NCBI GenBank assembly: GCA_020283715.1
Contig: JAIQCW010000053.1
Coordinates: 1-29,111 of the forward strand
DNA: 29,111 nucleotides
Direction: 5' to 3'
Source: Cytauxzoon felis
Lineage: Eukaryota > Apicomplexa > Aconoidasida > Piroplasmida > Theileriidae
Shown here: in pieces, positions 10,525-19,721 of the stretch
Position numbering within the stretch: position 1 is the stretch's first letter
Layout of the letters: each line of letters starts with the position of its first letter
The notes under the pieces: generated by a model
The model's database searches: none
Told to the model about the DNA's origin: nothing
Seen by the model: only the letters and a program-made list of their open reading frames with translations
Made by a program: the position numbers and the translations under genes

Positions 10525-12035
10525 TTAAATTATAAATGGTATTAGACAATAGTGAGTTCCAAATTGATGATCTTTATACCATAACTTATTATAATAAGAT
10601 AATATAATCATTTCTATAATGACAAATATAGTACAAATTAACCTGACATTTTCATTATAAAAAAAAATATATAAACAAACATATTTTCATTACATATTAA
10701 TGTCAAATAAAATAAACATTCCATTAAATAATGGGGACATTTAATAAAATTAAATAAACCACCCGTTGGTAATTTATATTTATCCCCAGATCGTAATTTA
10801 TAAAATTTATAATGATATTTAAACTAATAAATAATAATATATCAAATAATAATACAATATACCTGAATTAATTGAATAATTAAATTCAATAATACAATCA
10901 CATAATTAAATTTCAATTTACAACCACATAATGATAATGGAAGAATTATATAATAACTGTAATATTCATATGAAAATAATGTATCAGTTCCATCATTCAC
11001 TCGAGGTTATAGCCTCTGTTCCCACTGCGTGGCGCCTCTTCTAATTACTTCCCCTTCCAGCTCCCGTAGATCGCTTCCAGGTTCCACTTGAGGTCTTGTT
11101 TTCTTTCCTTCAATGTTCAGCATTTACATAATTTATTTCTCTCTCTGATCGGGTCAGTGTGCTCAACATTCTCACGACCCATAGGCGGTGAGACTAATGC
11201 CTTGCAGTATTCACAGCAAAATATGTACCTCATCACGTGACTAATTCCACATGTGAATCCATCCTTTAAGCAGTTTTGAGCGTTGTCTCTGCAGCACTTA
11301 CAAGGGTAATACGCTTCCTCTTCGTTTGATTTAGTTTCTCTTTTTGAGTTGGCACCATCAGCGAAAACTGAATAAATAATATTAAACCAACTCAATACTC
11401 TATTTTTTGCTTCCTTTACAACTTTAGACATTATTATGGTCAGCTCAGGTACATTACAGTCACACTCTACAGTTTTCAACTCCTTCGTATACACCTCAAC
11501 GAGTTTAAGTACAAATACTGTAAGACCCGTAGCTGATCTCAGGGAAGCGAAGGGGGAAGTAAATAAGGAAGGCCGTCTGCAAGACGATGATAAGGTGGTG
11601 AATAATAGTACTGGACCTCAAGTGGAACGGCAGTATAATAACATGGATACGAACCTCATTGCGAAGAGGTAGGCAACAATGTGTATTTGTGACTGTGTTT
11701 TTAGACGGTTGAACATGAATATTTGCTCGGAGAATCTTCTGACTAGGTGAATTTCGAAGAGTACTCGGTACACATTGCTATCCTAATGATTAAGGGGATG
11801 AATGAATGAAAATTGACAAGAAATTTACATTTAATAGTAAAAATGTATTTACAATTAATCCTAAAACATAGAAATGTACGAATTTATCCTTTGAAATTAG
11901 TATGGAATCTCCATCAGTTATCCCTGAACGATGCTTGCCGTGCAAGGACCAATTTTTTATAAATTTAAACTTCGTTGATAAAAGTAGACATATTAATGAT
12001 GATATAAAGTAGAATTTTATTATTAAATCTATCAT
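10525..12035 (-). CDS. SRD5A3: Polyprenol reductase (SRD5A3/DFG10 family, steroid 5-alpha-reductase fold), 233 aa, five exons
   Basis: Minus-strand exons are 12035-11829, 11782-11643, 10956-10863, 10823-10681 and 10642-10525; phases fit. This family reduces polyprenol or polyprenal to supply dolichol for N-glycosylation and GPI synthesis in the ER membrane. Family signatures seen are KDKFVHFYVLGL (the HFY region), FEIHLVRRFSE, QIHIVAYLFAMRF, LRSGDKYKLPTGG, KCPHYLMEC (the conserved PHY.E motif) and a C-terminal WYKDHQFGTHYCLIPF. Several hydrophobic segments are consistent with a multi-pass membrane enzyme. The length is somewhat below the usual 300 or so. Intron 2 is 686 bp because it holds a composite element with an antigen-like fragment; the others are 38-46 bp. 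The last small intron (10680-10643) is the least certain. Confidence 0.75.
10998..11632 (-). mobile_element. Composite inverted-repeat element with Cys-rich antigen payload, in intron 2 of the polyprenol reductase gene
   Basis: Left arm is 10998-11096, minus-type: cactcgaggtt, a ccactgcgtgg hairpin, ctaattacttcccc, cccgtagatcgcttcc, ccacttgaggt. Payload is about 11097-11522. Right arm is 11523-11632, plus-type: gtagctgatctcagggaagc, aagtaaataag, the gtctgcaagacga hairpin, acctcaagtgga. The arms are inverted. The payload reads in the same direction as the host gene. Confidence 0.8.
11117..11518 (-). pseudogene. 3'-terminal fragment of a Cys-rich variant-antigen-like gene (copy A)
   Basis: Open on the minus strand from a possible splice acceptor (CTTACAG just before 11518) to a stop at 11117. 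The peptide begins VFVLKLVEVYTKEL. It carries ECDC, a variable stretch, CKCC, NCLKDGFTCGI and FCCEYC, then ends EHTDPIRERNKLCKC. Two other fragments in the window (23027-23302, 25775-26702) share the LVxxYTKEL, CCx5NCxKDGxxCGI pattern. I infer a piroplasm surface-antigen family comparable to VESA-type proteins, but the family name is not certain. It lacks an N-terminus and sits between inverted repeat arms in an intron. Confidence 0.6.
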
Positions 12036-12205
12036 TTATTACATAGCTAATGTTGTAGATATTGTTAAAGGCAGAGGGTATAAATAGCCTTACCCTGACT
12101 ACCCTCTATTGTATAGGTGTAATAAAGAACCTGATGTAAAGGTTGCAAATGATTTTAATTATAACATGACAATTTATAAAAAATTTTATTTAGACCCATT
12201 TGAGA
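12036..12205. promoter_or_regulatory. Divergent intergenic region (bidirectional promoter candidate)
   Basis: 170 bp between the start codons of the polyprenol reductase gene (minus) and the 186-aa protein gene (plus). It contains agagggta at about 12073 and its perfect inverse taccctct at about 12100, with a TATAAATA string between them. Function is inferred from position only. Confidence 0.35.
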
Positions 12206-12801
12206 ATGGTAGAGGATGATATAAGTAAATGTTATGAAGGTTTATTGGATATAAAGGGTATATTTCCAAATTGGTGTAATACTCAAAATAATTTTTACTA
12301 TCATTGGAAGAAGGTTTTGTATTCATCAATTGAGGACAATAAAGATGTAGTAAACCTTTACTTAAATATATTGAGTCCATTGATCAATTCTAAAGGTGAA
12401 GGTATAGAGTCTACTGTAGCGTTAGAATTGATTCGTAAATTGGATGAATATCGCAAGACTACAGATGATCAATTCCAAGTATACAATTTAGAACAATTGC
12501 TTAATAAAGATACATCTACCATTAAAGTACCACAAAAAGAGGTCAAAACTCGACCAGCAACAAAAGTTGTACCAAAGAAAACTAAAACTATAGAAGAAGT
12601 TAATAATGTTATAGGACATGTTTATGGTACCAGAAATCGATCCAAAGCCTCACTAGATGATAATGATAGAGTATCCGCCATCGGTAAACATCTAAAAAAA
12701 GGATTCTTCTCAGATTACGTCTGGGATTTCATGCTATCCGGAACAGATGTAAGTTGAAACTCATTACATAAATGATAACACAGGATATCAATGATGAATA
12801 A
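12206..12801 (+). CDS. Unrecognised 186-aa protein with Lys-rich middle
   Basis: Two exons, 12206-12748 and 12784-12801, are separated by a 35-bp intron (GTAAGT...ACACAG); the second adds only DINDE before the stop. The start MVEDDISKCYEGLLD is the first ATG in frame. The first 115 residues look helical (ALELIRKLDEYRKTTDDQF). A basic linker follows (KVPQKEVKTRPATKVVPKKT), then a conserved-looking C-terminus with GHVYGTRNRSKAS and KKGFFSDYVWDFML. No signal peptide or membrane segment is visible. I do not recognise the family. Confidence 0.6.
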
Positions 12802-12867
12802 GACCGAATACCCAAACAAATATAGTGAACTATACGGAGGAACCTGTGACTGATGAAGAGTGTAATG

Positions 12868-13005
12868 ACTTTTCACCTGAGGTTACAACCACCTCTCTTT
12901 GTCTTGCAGACAGCTCTTCTATTTATTCATCTCTAAAGAGTATAGCCACTCCCAGAGATCGTGGCGAAGGTGGAGGTAATGAGTGTACCTCATCTGTAGG
13001 AGTAA
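12868..13005. mobile_element. Composite element remnant between genes
   Basis: Minus-type modules acctgaggttacaacc, gtcttgcagacagctc and ctctaaagagtatagcc are followed by gccactcccagagatcgtggcg and a short degenerate right side. No payload. It is the only complete-looking copy in the window outside a gene, in the 250-bp gap upstream of heptatricopeptide protein 1. Confidence 0.7.
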
Positions 13006-13051
13006 CGTGAGGATGCATATCAGAAGTTTTTTAATCCACTATATCATAATA

Positions 13052-15169
13052 ATGTACATTAAAGGAATTGATTTTAATAATTTACTTAAATTAAATTCTA
13101 TAAAAACGTCTGGTCAGTATTTTAGCGGTAGCCGTTCTGAAGCGTTGTTTACTAGTGATAAATACAGAGTATTGAGCTGTAATTGCGGAAATTTTCGGAG
13201 TAAATTAGATATATTCAATAATTATCATGGCAAATTTTGTTTAAATTTCAGGAGGGTATCGATTTCTAGGATCCATACAACCTCTAGTAGACATTTGAAC
13301 GTTAGTGTAAGGAGGTGTAATCTTGCATTGAGTGAAGATAGTCCTTCTACTAACCAATCGCTTTCTATTCATCCATCTGACCATTCTTCACCTCCATCTA
13401 GCCTAGATACCCCTGTAACTGATGGATTTGAATCGAATGTCTATGTCAATACTGTATGTATGGAAATGGATAGGCTCTTGTACAAGTCCAAGAATTATGA
13501 TGAATTGTTAACACTCTTAGTCACCCATAGAGGGGTTTTATACCTCTACAACCTCGTCACTGCAATGAAAATACTCGCCACTTTTGTCAAAGATGATGTC
13601 CAGCCCGACGTCGATGTCGAAGACCTCTATGCTGGATATAATGAGATCAAAGGCGATAAAATTGGACTACCTGGAAGCGATCCACGGGAGCTGGAAGGGG
13701 AAGTAAATAGAGAAGCTCCATGCAATGGGAATGAAAGGACCTCGAGTATAACTGAATCACATAATAATCCGTTGGATGTACAAAACTTTGGTATTGTTTC
13801 ATCCTCTGATAGAGTGTTTACAAAGACTGAGAGTGACGTGTTGAATTATGAAAAATTGAATGCATTTATGAATGTAAAGTTTAAGAAGCCTAACAGAAAG
13901 TTATCGGAAGTGCTTATAAATGACGATAGGTGTGTTGATATTGTTGATGTTTATCATTAATCTTCAGGTATAAGTTATTAATACAGGACTTGTGTATGAA
14001 TAGATCAAAATTGGATTGTATATCAGCTTGTGGTGTAATAATATCTCTAGATGAGATTGGTCATAGATGTTATCCTTTATATAATGGTCTTTTAAAACAG
14101 TTACTGGATATTGATGTTCGTGGTTATAATAAGGTATTAATTCAAGTATGTCAATGTTATATTAGAGCTGGATATGATAATATACCCCTGTATAACAAAA
14201 TTATGGGTATTGATGGTATAATTGATAATGATACTATACCTGATATTATACGCTTATATGGTAATACAAATTCATATGATTACTCTCTAAATTCTAAGCT
14301 ATACAATACAGTTTATTCCTTAAATTATAATCCTAATAATATAAGTTGGATATCTGTAGCCTTTTCTACACATCAAGTCTACAATTTTTTAAATGATGAC
14401 ATAATGTTTAGGATATCAGATTATATAAATATTAATTATAGCAAGTTTAATCTTAGAGAATTGTGTAGATGTATATTATCATTTTGTAAAATGAAGCTGT
14501 ACTTCAAGAACTCTTGGCATTTATGTGCCAGAAGATTAACGGATGAATTATTCAAGTCTATAAATGAATTTTATACTATAGATTTAAATATTTATGAATT
14601 GTCACGGGTGATTAAAGATTTAACATCTTTTAATCCTAGTGATGAAATTATTCGTAAGCTTGTTGATGTATCATTAATTTATCTTGAAGATCATATTGAT
14701 GATTTAAATGAAGATTCATCTATCAACTTTGCAATCGCTACATGTCTAACTGATAAATTCGGTAGGTTGAAGTATAATCTTTACTCATGACACTAATATT
14801 CAGACTCTAATGGTTATATGCTATCGTATTTATGGCGTAAAATTGGTAGTGGTACAGAGTGGGAAAAATATAAATTTGAAGTCTTCAATCTCTGGCTCTA
14901 TCAAGTACTCAACTTTCCAAAGTTTAAATACAACATCAAGAAAATTTGTATAATTGGGTGTAAGTTTAGGTATAAAAATTGCTCATTATTTTACAGCAAT
15001 GAGAGAATGGATGTTGAAATATCATGCCGTGTCCATGGGTCAATCTTGTTATGATGTAATTAGAAATGAAAAACATCAGAAACTCATTGGTATAGACTTG
15101 ATATTTAAAGATACATGTGAAAAATTAAATGAAATAATAAATATGGGGGAAGTGGGGAAAATTAAATAA
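13052..15169 (+). CDS. Heptatricopeptide (HPR/RAP-type) organelle RNA-binding protein 1, 666 aa
   Basis: Exons are 13052-13948, 13987-14761, 14804-14959 and 14997-15169, with introns of 37-42 bp. The N-terminal 100 residues are basic and rich in Ser and Arg, as in an organelle targeting region. Helical repeats follow, with the family-like pattern LRELCRCILSFCKMKLYF and others such as LSRVIKDLTSF and LYNLVTAMKILATF. Apicomplexan HPR proteins bind mitochondrial or apicoplast RNA, notably fragmented rRNA. No clear C-terminal RAP domain is visible. Exon 1 contains an in-frame right arm of the composite repeat (13672-13745), read as GSDPRELEGEVNREA. Assignment rests on repeat pattern and gene style, so the family is likely but the target RNA is unknown. 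Confidence 0.6.
13672..13745 (+). mobile_element. Exonic right-arm fragment in heptatricopeptide protein 1
   Basis: Only plus-type modules are present: cctggaagcgatccacggg, agctggaagg, gaagtaaatagagaagc, the hairpin ccatgcaatggg, and acctcgagta. It is translated in the same frame as the exonic copies in the CCp gene. No left arm is seen, so this is a partial or decayed copy. Confidence 0.7.
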
Positions 15170-15296
15170 ATATATAGGGTAAAAATAATTATATTAATTG
15201 TGGGGTAAATATGGGTAATAAATTAATGTGGTGTAAATTAACCCAATAATATTAAAAAATATAGTGCATTTAAAATTGATAATATCGTAAGCCTCA

Positions 15297-17198
15297 TCAA
15301 TAATAGAGTGTGGCCTTCTTTAGTTGAAATTCAATGTCGTTCATATATGAAATGACATCACGTATACGTAATGATATGATACGTTTAAGACATAATGTAC
15401 ATGTGGTATTGTACCCATCATTAGATGTAAATTTATTAATATGTTGTTTAATATTATAGTATAGACTATTAGTAATAGGTGCAGTGTCATGGAGATATGA
15501 CCAAATGTTATTAGAACCCCATCCTTCATGATTTTTCCAACACCATGTAAACCATGCCCGACCACATGGAGCAATTATCAAATAATACCACAATAGAGCT
15601 ATAGACCAAGCCTTATAATTAGTATTACATAAAGTATTACTAAATGATGGTCTCTTGTACCAAGCCAGACCTAATTTATATGTATCAATAACAGAATTAT
15701 AATTCTCTTTACGTTTAATCCAATTACCCTCACCAGTCAAATAGCCAATCACATGAGACATTATAGTATCACAACGTTTTGTATTCTCTACACAAGTTGA
15801 ATCTGCCGCTGTATAAGAAAAGTCATTACTAAATGAGGAAGAAAAAATTGGCATCAAGGAGGAAGGATCATCATGACGAGGATAATCTTGATGATATTCA
15901 TCCTCTGCAGAGGTCATACTCCCATAAGAAGATCCTCTATTGAAAAAATAGTCATTATCATTAAGATGATTGTCATCTCCAGATACTTTTTGATTTCCAC
16001 CTTCGATATTTCTTGTACCATCCATACCCAGAGTACTTTTACCTTCACCACCCTCAATACCTACAGTACCTCTACTATCATTACGATCTATACCATCACA
16101 TGCATGCAAATAATGATATGGGGCATTATAATCATCATTAGACAAGACTTCCCAAAAAAGTAAATGAATAGGTATACTTAAAATAGCATAAAGATATGAA
16201 TATATAATAGATATAAATGTAATCAAATATATATTATACCTCAAATTAAAATCATTATCATCATTAAACTCATTAGATAAAATATTACAAATCAATGATA
16301 ATAATATATTAAATCTATTCAATATATCAATACAAGTCGCACCATAATAACGTTTCCTCATTCTATACATATAAAATAATAAAGATATCTTACCATATAA
16401 CCAATTTGTATACGTCTGTAATAATAAAGGCTCAGTATAATACTTGTAACAATCATTATTAATTAATATATAACCATATATATAATCCAATTCCGTTATA
16501 AAATAAGCAAAATTTATATAATCTACACCACTATCCAATCCAATCACATCATTCAACTTATTTAATTTATTATTTATACCATCATGAACTATATTCAAAC
16601 ATTTAAAATAATCCTCTCTATTATCAAACCTCAATAAACCTAAATAAGGCCCAGGTATTATACCAGAATCCGGCTCATTATATAAACCAATAAAATTTAT
16701 CTTATATAATTTATATACATACGTTAATATCACCAATGATATCATCTTTGGATCAATTATATGTATCAATATACTCTTCTGTGGAGGTATCTGATATATC
16801 GAACGATCTCTATTCAATAAATCAAGCTTAGATTGCCAACTATAACATAATTGCTGATAATATATACCAAAATAATCCCTTGACATACCAACGACTGTAT
16901 CATTCTTTTCATTCGATAATAATACACTCTGATTACTAATTATCAAACTCGTCTGAGATGTCTTTTGTGTATTCCACAACTGTAACAATGTAAAAGCATC
17001 CAAATCTGTACCACTCAATACATCACTAATAGCCGATCCTAACATATACTTATTCTTCAATATATCAATAAAACTATACTTCTGCGATACCAACCTCTTG
17101 AACATACTCAATTCATCTACATCGTCGTTACTTACAAATAATGAAGCCTCAGAGCTAGATTTTACACCAATGCTACCAACCACCGTGCTTTCAACCAT
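15297..17198 (-). CDS. Unrecognised 633-aa protein, single exon
   Basis: An uninterrupted frame from MVESTVVGS to the stop, with no repeat modules inside. Residues about 1-150 are mixed. Residues 150-350 are rich in Leu, Ile and Tyr with several moderately hydrophobic helices (ISLVILTYVYKLYKINFIG; ITFISIIYSYLYAILSIPIH). A low-complexity acidic/Gly/Ser linker occupies about 375-470. The C-terminal domain has Trp-rich and Cys features (CGRAWFTWCWKNHEGW; TTCTLCLKR). The alternation suggests a membrane-associated or helical protein. I recognise no family. It converges with heptatricopeptide protein 1 with 127 bp between the stops. Confidence 0.75.
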   Translation of the reverse strand: MVESTVVGSIGVKSSSEASLFVSNDDVDELSMFKRLVSQKYSFIDILKNKYMLGSAISDVLSGTDLDAFTLLQLWNTQKTSQTSLIISNQSVLLSNEKNDTVVGMSRDYFGIYYQQLCYSWQSKLDLLNRDRSIYQIPPQKSILIHIIDPKMISLVILTYVYKLYKINFIGLYNEPDSGIIPGPYLGLLRFDNREDYFKCLNIVHDGINNKLNKLNDVIGLDSGVDYINFAYFITELDYIYGYILINNDCYKYYTEPLLLQTYTNWLYGKISLLFYMYRMRKRYYGATCIDILNRFNILLSLICNILSNEFNDDNDFNLRYNIYLITFISIIYSYLYAILSIPIHLLFWEVLSNDDYNAPYHYLHACDGIDRNDSRGTVGIEGGEGKSTLGMDGTRNIEGGNQKVSGDDNHLNDNDYFFNRGSSYGSMTSAEDEYHQDYPRHDDPSSLMPIFSSSFSNDFSYTAADSTCVENTKRCDTIMSHVIGYLTGEGNWIKRKENYNSVIDTYKLGLAWYKRPSFSNTLCNTNYKAWSIALLWYYLIIAPCGRAWFTWCWKNHEGWGSNNIWSYLHDTAPITNSLYYNIKQHINKFTSNDGYNTTCTLCLKRIISLRIRDVISYMNDIEFQLKKATLYY

Positions 17199-17672
17199 TT
17201 TAAATCACTCTTTTCCACAACAAACAATCAAATCATACAACAAACATCTATTCTACATTATTTATACAAGGAATCACTTATACATTGGTAAAATTTTAAA
17301 GTTGTAAACCCTCAACTCCCCACGGCGCTTATGAAGGTTGGATTACAGAATATTAGACCAAAGTTATACAGTATTAAAGTGTAATGTTTAAAAATATTAA
17401 TATTATATACATTATTACTTGGTTAGAGTTGTAAATGATGTTAAGATGACCATTTACGAGACTAGAATACTCTACACTCGACTAGACATGAGATTCCAGA
17501 TGAATTGTAGTTTTGAACTAAGCACATAAATTTAACATCAAACGTCGTTCGATGAATACTTTAGAAATTCTATTACAGAATACCTTGTGATAGTAGGACT
17601 TTTACAAATATAACTAGACACGCTATAAATACACATGTAAACGTATAGATATACACGTACATCATCTGTTCT
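17199..17672. other. Intergenic region, no gene seen
   Basis: 474 bp between two minus-strand genes. It shows no repeat modules, RNA gene or convincing frame. It presumably holds the promoter of the 633-aa protein gene and the 3' untranslated region of the gap's upstream minus-strand neighbour ending at 17673. Confidence 0.5.
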
Positions 17673-18335
17673 TCAATTAAATTCGTGTTTGCATAAAGTT
17701 CGTATTGGATGATTCATTTGATTACGTGAATTACAATTGCATTGTAGACCATGAGCTTTATTCATCCTATTGTATTCATCATTCTTGATCATAACATTTG
17801 GTGGATAATTTTGTATATATACAGGTTGTGGAGGATCATTTTTAACAATAACATTTGGTGGTGGTTGTTGTACTACAATTGGCGGTCTTGATTTATTACG
17901 AACAACAACTGTATGTGGTTTTTGTAATAGGACAGTTGGTGGTTGTTGTTTATTATTAACATATAGAATATCATCTGTAACATCATTTCTATTATGACAT
18001 TTGAAATTACAATGATTTCTATTCTTTAATCTTTGATTCATACAATATCCACGACAATTTTGTTGTAAATCATTAAAATTTAAATGTATATAATCTGATT
18101 GACAACAACAATTAGTCATTTCTGGTATAAATTGTTTATTGCTATTAACAATTATAGATTGACTTCTAGGGCATTTATTAATTAAATTACGCTCCATTGA
18201 TTTATTACCACCTAATTGTAACCAGCCTTCAAATTCTATCTCTGAATTATCATCATCATTATTTATATATTTATGATAAGTCATTGGTATATTATTATTA
18301 TTATTAACATCTCTAGTTAATCCATATGATACCAT
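17673..18335 (-). CDS. Pro/Asn/Cys-rich protein with PPxVxVxN-type repeats (220 aa)
   Basis: Single exon, start MVSYGLTRDVNNNNN. The middle is Cys-rich (TNCCCQSDYIHL, CRGYCMNQ, CNFKCHNR). Residues about 130-190 carry repeated short hydrophobic-proline units: QQPPTVLLQ, RPPIVVQ, PPPNVIVKND, PPQPVYIQN, PPNVMIKND. The C-terminus is basic with further Cys. Such V/P/N repeats recall cytoskeletal or inner-membrane-complex proteins of apicomplexans, but this is an inference from texture, not a family match. No signal peptide or membrane segment is seen. Confidence 0.6.
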   Translation of the reverse strand: MVSYGLTRDVNNNNNIPMTYHKYINNDDDNSEIEFEGWLQLGGNKSMERNLINKCPRSQSIIVNSNKQFIPEMTNCCCQSDYIHLNFNDLQQNCRGYCMNQRLKNRNHCNFKCHNRNDVTDDILYVNNKQQPPTVLLQKPHTVVVRNKSRPPIVVQQPPPNVIVKNDPPQPVYIQNYPPNVMIKNDEYNRMNKAHGLQCNCNSRNQMNHPIRTLCKHEFN

Positions 18336-18465
18336 TATATCTATACATATATATATATGTACCCATTATATATATAAATACTACTGATACAACTGTGTTA
18401 TTATACATATTCATCAAATGATTCTATATGCATGTAATTCATCATATACTTGCATTAATATTGAA

Positions 18466-19665
18466 TTATAATCTAATACATTTATATACATAATAATATT
18501 TCAATTCATCATGAACTTCCAACCATAACCATTCCATCGACTCCATATTACGCTTTCTCATCCGCGATACTTCAATCGACCATAAATTATCCACCTATAT
18601 ACATATATATAAATGAACGAGTAGTCTACCGAATTTACACACTTATCTATCGACTCGACACCATCTGAGGTTACAGCCTTGTCTTCCACTCGCCGTGGTG
18701 GCTTTCTTCTAATTAACTATCTCTAAAGAGTAGAGCCACTCCCGGAGATCGTGGCGATGATAATGAGGATGTAACCTCAAGTGGATTACCCGCAGCTGAT
18801 CTCAGGGAAGCGGAGGGGGAAGTAATTAGAGAAGGCGCCACGCCTAGTGGAACAGTGGTTATAACCTCAGGTGGAGCGGTGAATGGAACAGTAGTAGTGG
18901 ATTGGACAACAGTTTAAGTTGTTGTTAGTTTGGGTGTAGATACAAACTTCTAGATGTTCTAATCTTAGTGATGGTGATCCGACTGATATGATGATTAGTA
19001 TTCCATTGGTTCTATTTGTTATTATGAGTATGAATGGATGGTTACTTGAGTAGTTTATGTAGACCTCGTAGTAATTTCGGTGCTTGAATTTCGTAGTTGA
19101 AATCACACTATGGGAATAAAAGATTATTATGAGTATTAAAATCAACTAAGATGGAGTCTAGACATCCTTTATCGATGATATAATCGAATGTAGCTTCATT
19201 ATACTTGCTGGTTAATTCTGTCGCGTCGTATAGTTCATCTATATATTGTAGTATGTTTGTCTATGGTGTAGAGCTATTACAGTGTAAATGAGGATATTTA
19301 ATTTTCATTTTTTCTATACAAATCGGTGAAAAATCGATATTTATAACATTTTTAATATCATCTTTATAAAATTCGTTAGCTAAATCTGTACATTTTTGAA
19401 GCTCTACAAGAGGCTGTTGTATTACCTGAGGTACCACAGCCAATGTGTAAGATGACATCATTTTTATTGAATGGTAATGATAATGTATTTGAAATCCCTG
19501 TCCAATTACTGTACCAATCGAATATTTCATGATTACTAAAAAGCTGTTAATCCTATAAGGCTGTAGAATAATACTCGCTGTAGTATTGGTTCCAATAGTT
19601 AACTGAATAATACTATGATGACTTATAACAAAAAATTTTGAATAATATAAACTAACTTTGGCCAT
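18466..19665 (-). CDS. Class-I SAM-dependent methyltransferase, METTL13/EEF1A-lysine-methyltransferase-like (202 aa, eight exons)
   Basis: Minus-strand exons: 19665-19657, 19612-19575, 19535-19426, 19385-19281, 19238-19147, 19107-19046, 19011-18948, 18594-18466. Phases close exactly. Small introns are 34-44 bp. Motifs appear in family order: MAKYYSVNYWNQYYSD at the start, FDWYSNW, the SAM-binding motif VILHIGCGTSDLANEF, the acidic ribose-binding loop NVINIDFSPICIEKM, then YDATEL, FDYIIDKGCLDSIL, GILIIISVGSPSLRLEHLE, and a C-terminal KYYYVYKCIRL. This layout is that of small methyltransferases acting on protein lysine (EFM/METTL13-like); the substrate is inferred. Intron 7 is 353 bp because it contains a composite repeat. 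It is divergent from heptatricopeptide protein 2, with 56 bp between starts. Confidence 0.8.
18660..18907. mobile_element. Composite inverted-repeat element in intron 7 of the methyltransferase gene
   Basis: Minus-type modules: atctgaggttac, ccactcgccgtggtgg, ctctaaagagtagagcc, gccactcccggagatcgtggc. Plus-type modules: acctcaagtgga, gcagctgatctcagggaagc, aagtaattagag, a ccacgcctagtgg hairpin, acctcaggtgga, gtggattgg. No payload. It lies inside the intron 18595-18947. Confidence 0.8.
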
Positions 19666-19721
19666 GATTTTAAATTAATTTCTTAAGGAAATGTAATGTC
19701 TAAGTTTGATTTGTAGATGCC
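19666..19721. promoter_or_regulatory. 56-bp bidirectional promoter interval
   Basis: This is the whole space between the start codons of the divergent methyltransferase and heptatricopeptide protein 2 genes. Regulatory role is inferred from position only; no motif is recognised. Confidence 0.35.

Noticed and set aside
10443..11000. Gene-free intergenic region after the CCp gene
   Set aside because: Initially looked empty, but minus-strand exons with PHY and LRSG motifs show it is the 3' half of the polyprenol reductase gene.
18867..19145. Minus-strand frame with a signal-peptide-like start
   Set aside because: The methyltransferase motifs are obtained only when short introns are removed in this region; the hydrophobic start is intron and frame-shadow sequence.
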